Assembly (NCBI GenBank): GCA_043812755.1
Contig: JBDRLV010000075.1
Location: 1 to 5,309 of the forward strand
DNA: 5,309 nt
Source of the DNA: JBDRLV01 sp043812755
GTDB lineage: Bacteria > Patescibacteriota > Patescibacteriia > UBA9934 > GWF2-40-263
Direction of reading: 5' to 3'
Shown here piece after piece: positions 3,835 to 5,309 of the stretch (the stretch's first letter is position 1; every line of letters begins with the position of its first letter). A program made the position numbers and the translations under genes. The notes beneath the pieces are model-generated. The model did no database searches. It saw only the letters and a list, made by a program, of their open reading frames with translations, and was not told where the DNA came from.

Positions 3835-5073
3835 CTATTTGGATCCGACACGATAGCGAAGTTTGTTCAAGAGTTCGTATGTGCGAGAACTCTCCCGCGC
3901 AATGATAACCACAGCGAACTTATGCGGGAGAAGCCCTGTCATCAAAGGAAGCATGAGCTCATCGCCTGAAAGATCCATTGAGGAAAGGATCCGAATCAAG
4001 TCCTCAAACGTTTCTACAGCCCCTGAGGCAGGCCAAAGGTTACACATGAGCACAGCCCAAGAGCCACCAAAACGCTCTTCCACTTGGCGCAAGACTCTCC
4101 ATGGATAAAACGAAGCATTAATGCGAGGATTAGGGTCCACACAACGCCAATCAACTTTGTTCGTACTATTTCGACTGCGAATGCCAATTGAATCAAGGCC
4201 CAGCACGCCATTGTATCCATCTTGTTGCCAAGAGCGGAAAAATGGCAGAGCTTTGCACTTGAGCTCTTGACGATCGCGCGCAGTCAGACTCGGCACCATA
4301 TCGTTGCTCACAACCAAGTTGCCAGCATGATGCATGCCATCCAAAATAATCTGCTCATTTAAATACATTGCCTCAATACCATGAGCAGAAAATACTCCCT
4401 GTACGGATGCATCAATAATATCCGAATACCCAGCCTCTGCAAGCATTGGGCTACCAGAATATTTTTGTGCGTATGCATGCGCCTCTTCAGCGCTTCTCAC
4501 AAATTCTGTGCCTTCACCAGACGCCCATGCAGATTGCTTAAACACTACCATGTCAGGCATTGCAATAGTCGTGTTTGTACGAATAAGTTTGCTAAAAGCA
4601 ATTTCTGCTTCTTGTGGGGTTACGCAAATCCGCGATGGAACAACAGTGTGTTGGATTCCAAGCTCCACTGCGCGCTCATGCAAATTTGCTTTTGATGCAA
4701 TCTGGCGAGTCAACTCTGCTGAGGCTCCCCAAACGCATCCAGACACGCCAAGCTCTTTTGCAACTGCCTCCTCAGTGTCGCCAACAAAGAAAAACTGAAC
4801 AGGCATGTGATGCTCATGTTGCATACGCAGAATCTTATCTGCCTGATGTGCAGAACTTGCACTTGCGTACACATCTTCAAACGCGCGCACCTCTTGTGCA
4901 CCAAGCCTGTGCCTGCGCCAATAAGCATGTTCATCCATGATTGTATTGGTTGCATTCACAAGCACAAGTGGATAGTCCAGTGCAATTCCTCGCCCAGAAT
5001 ACGGGCTTACATCAAGACCTTTGAGGAATCCAAAAGCGCTATCAAGGCAAAATACTCCTACAGTTTTTATCAC
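3835..5073 (-). CDS. Uncharacterised ATP-grasp ligase-like protein
   Basis: A 412-residue protein with ATP-grasp architecture. Residues 1-115 look like the N-terminal pre-ATP-grasp domain (LVLVNATN 37-44; FFFVGDTEEAVAKELGV 94-110). SKANLHERAVELGI (127-140) begins the ATP-grasp fold. VVFKQSAWASGEGTEFV (176-192) gives the nucleotide-binding lysine K179 and the glycine loop SGEG. E213 is a likely hinge residue. GYNGVLGLDSIG (286-297) and DPNPRINAS (313-321) are the catalytic strands; D294, D313 and N315 are likely magnesium ligands and R317 a phosphate contact. The family usually has E in the E-x-N-x-R motif; here it is D. Such enzymes activate a carboxylate as acyl phosphate and join it to an amine or similar nucleophile. 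Substrates cannot be named, and no neighbouring biosynthetic genes help. The GTG start has AGGAGGT three bases upstream. Around residues 330-412 I see no known domain. It is monocistronic with an unusual structured leader. Confidence 0.75.
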   Translation of the reverse strand: MIKTVGVFCLDSAFGFLKGLDVSPYSGRGIALDYPLVLVNATNTIMDEHAYWRRHRLGAQEVRAFEDVYASASSAHQADKILRMQHEHHMPVQFFFVGDTEEAVAKELGVSGCVWGASAELTRQIASKANLHERAVELGIQHTVVPSRICVTPQEAEIAFSKLIRTNTTIAMPDMVVFKQSAWASGEGTEFVRSAEEAHAYAQKYSGSPMLAEAGYSDIIDASVQGVFSAHGIEAMYLNEQIILDGMHHAGNLVVSNDMVPSLTARDRQELKCKALPFFRSWQQDGYNGVLGLDSIGIRSRNSTNKVDWRCVDPNPRINASFYPWRVLRQVEERFGGSWAVLMCNLWPASGAVETFEDLIRILSSMDLSGDELMLPLMTGLLPHKFAVVIIARESSRTYELLNKLRYRVGSK

Positions 5074-5172
5074 ACGACCTCCTATCTTTAAAACCCAAAA
5101 GGTTTGTTTTCAAGGAACAAATAACCTTTTCAGAAAGGTTCATCAAAGCGCTAATACAACGCTTTTGTGAAC
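5074..5172 (-). promoter_or_regulatory. Structured leader of the ATP-grasp gene with competing hairpins
   Basis: Four possible stems follow one another in the minus-strand RNA. P1 pairs 5172-5160 with 5150-5138 (GUUCA/UGAAC plus C-G plus a 6-bp AAAGCG/CGCUUU stem, two single U/A bulges). P2 is AACCUUU (5140-5134) with AAAGGUU (5129-5123), a perfect 7 bp with a 4-base loop. P3 is AAAAGG+UUUGUU (5130-5125 and 5121-5116) with AACAAA+CCUUUU (5108-5097), 12 bp with a 3-base bulge. P4 is AAACC (5105-5101) with GGUUU (5095-5091). P1 and P2 overlap, P2 and P3 overlap, and P3 and P4 overlap, so P1+P3 and P2+P4 are exclusive states. The AGGAGGT ribosome binding site is at 5083-5077. No promoter could be assigned, no known riboswitch class is recognised, and the fold is a hand reading. 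Confidence 0.35.
5077..5083 (-). promoter_or_regulatory. Strong ribosome binding site for the GTG start of the ATP-grasp gene
   Basis: AGGAGGT is a perfect anti-16S match three bases before GTG at 5073 on the minus strand. No in-frame ATG lies close enough to compete, and the first strand of the protein (TVGVFCL) starts at residue 4. GTG is therefore the supported start. Confidence 0.75.
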
Positions 5173-5182
5173 TTTTCCGAAT

Positions 5183-5212
5183 AAAAAACACCGCCCATTT
5201 TACTATGGCGGT
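5183..5212 (-). terminator. Intrinsic terminator for a gene beyond the right edge
   Basis: On the minus strand ACCGC-CAT, a 6-base loop and ATG-(G bulge)-GCGGT (5212-5190) form an 8-bp stem, followed by G and six T residues. It must end a transcript coming from right of the window. The two minus-strand frames still open at the edge stop at 5289 and 5243, and neither can be recognised as a real gene end. It isolates the ATP-grasp gene from upstream transcription. Confidence 0.75.
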
Positions 5213-5309
5213 ATCTATCTGCTTGGATTATTTAATCACAACTTAAAATACCGCCTTTTGAAGAAGGAGGTTAAGAAGCAAATTGTGATTAATAAATGTC
5301 ATATCTGGA
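5213..5309. other. Non-coding right end dominated by a nested inverted repeat
   Basis: No gene is supported here. TTAATCACAA (5232-5241) and TTGTGATTAA (5283-5292) are perfect 10-bp inverted copies 41 bases apart. Nested inside are CTTAA (5242-5246) with TTAAG (5271-5275), and CCgCCTT (5251-5257) with AAGGaGG (5264-5270), where the lower-case pair is mismatched, around the loop TTGAAG. All three arms are in register, so the segment could fold into one long stem-loop as RNA or a cruciform as DNA. It could be a small palindromic repeat element, or the processed end of the upstream transcript. The right edge is too close to decide. Confidence 0.45.

Noticed and set aside
4614..4940. Plus-strand open frames up to about 108 codons opposite the ATP-grasp gene
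   Set aside because: They lie antisense to a well-supported gene, are rich in Cys/His/Arg as expected from reverse-frame reading, and lack a ribosome binding site and any recognisable domain.
5183..5260. ACCGCC elements suggesting a T-box leader upstream of the ATP-grasp gene
   Set aside because: There is no specifier stem, no TGGNACCGCG core and no tRNA-ligase-like downstream gene. The CCGCC sequences are explained by the terminator stem and the inverted repeat.
5243..5308. A minus-strand frame open from the right edge to a TAA at 5245-5243, as the end of an upstream gene
   Set aside because: It spans the nested inverted repeat, gives a leucine-rich tail without recognisable features, and another frame also enters from the edge and stops at 5289. 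The end of the upstream gene cannot be decided from 20 codons.
1..5309. Alternative genetic code, because none of the six visible stop codons is TGA (three TAG, three TAA)
   Set aside because: Six genes are too few to mean much. All proteins keep their conserved motifs under the standard code with tryptophan as TGG, and no gene needs an in-frame TGA read through.
1..5309. tRNA, rRNA, CRISPR arrays, prophage or plasmid genes
   Set aside because: No cloverleaf-like sequence, no regularly spaced direct repeats, and no integrase, transposase or replication protein was seen on either strand.

Overview
The window holds six complete genes and one partial gene, all on the minus strand. No credible plus-strand gene was found. 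The DNA is moderately AT-rich, and all reading frames are intact under the standard code, with ATG, GTG and TTG starts. Most single genes carry their own intrinsic terminator, and recognisable sigma-70-type promoters and AGGAGG-type ribosome binding sites are present. This is a bacterial chromosome. The compact glycerol-3-phosphate dehydrogenase and the palindrome-bounded DUF559 nuclease would fit an uncultured lineage such as Patescibacteria, but that is a weak inference and the sequence alone does not fix the taxon.

Layout, in the direction of transcription (right to left). Positions 5309-5074 are non-coding: a nested inverted repeat (5232-5292), an intrinsic terminator for a gene beyond the right edge (5183-5212), and a leader with competing hairpins before an ATP-grasp ligase gene (5073-3835), which has its own terminator. 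A 216-base gap contains a CGTAGGC/GCCTGCG palindrome and a promoter for an 88-residue orphan protein (3618-3352). Next come a consensus promoter overlapped by a dyad, a secreted four-cysteine protein of unknown function starting at TTG (3236-2712), and its terminator. A second good promoter then drives a trimeric-type purine nucleoside phosphorylase (2581-1718), again closed by a terminator.

The left third is a glycerol-3-phosphate module: gpsA (1635-739) and the start of a glycerol-kinase-like FGGY kinase (296 to beyond the left edge). Both enzymes yield sn-glycerol-3-phosphate, one from dihydroxyacetone phosphate and one from glycerol, so they feed glycerolipid synthesis or glycerol use. 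Between them sits a small DUF559 (PD-(D/E)XK, Vsr-like) nuclease gene. It lies almost exactly between two inverted, G/C-rich, self-palindromic repeats (308-343 and 689-723). Removing the cassette would leave gpsA and the kinase about 26 bases apart, so it looks like a mobile nuclease cassette inserted into a two-gene operon. This is the most interesting observation in the window. The alternative-hairpin leader of the ATP-grasp gene is second.
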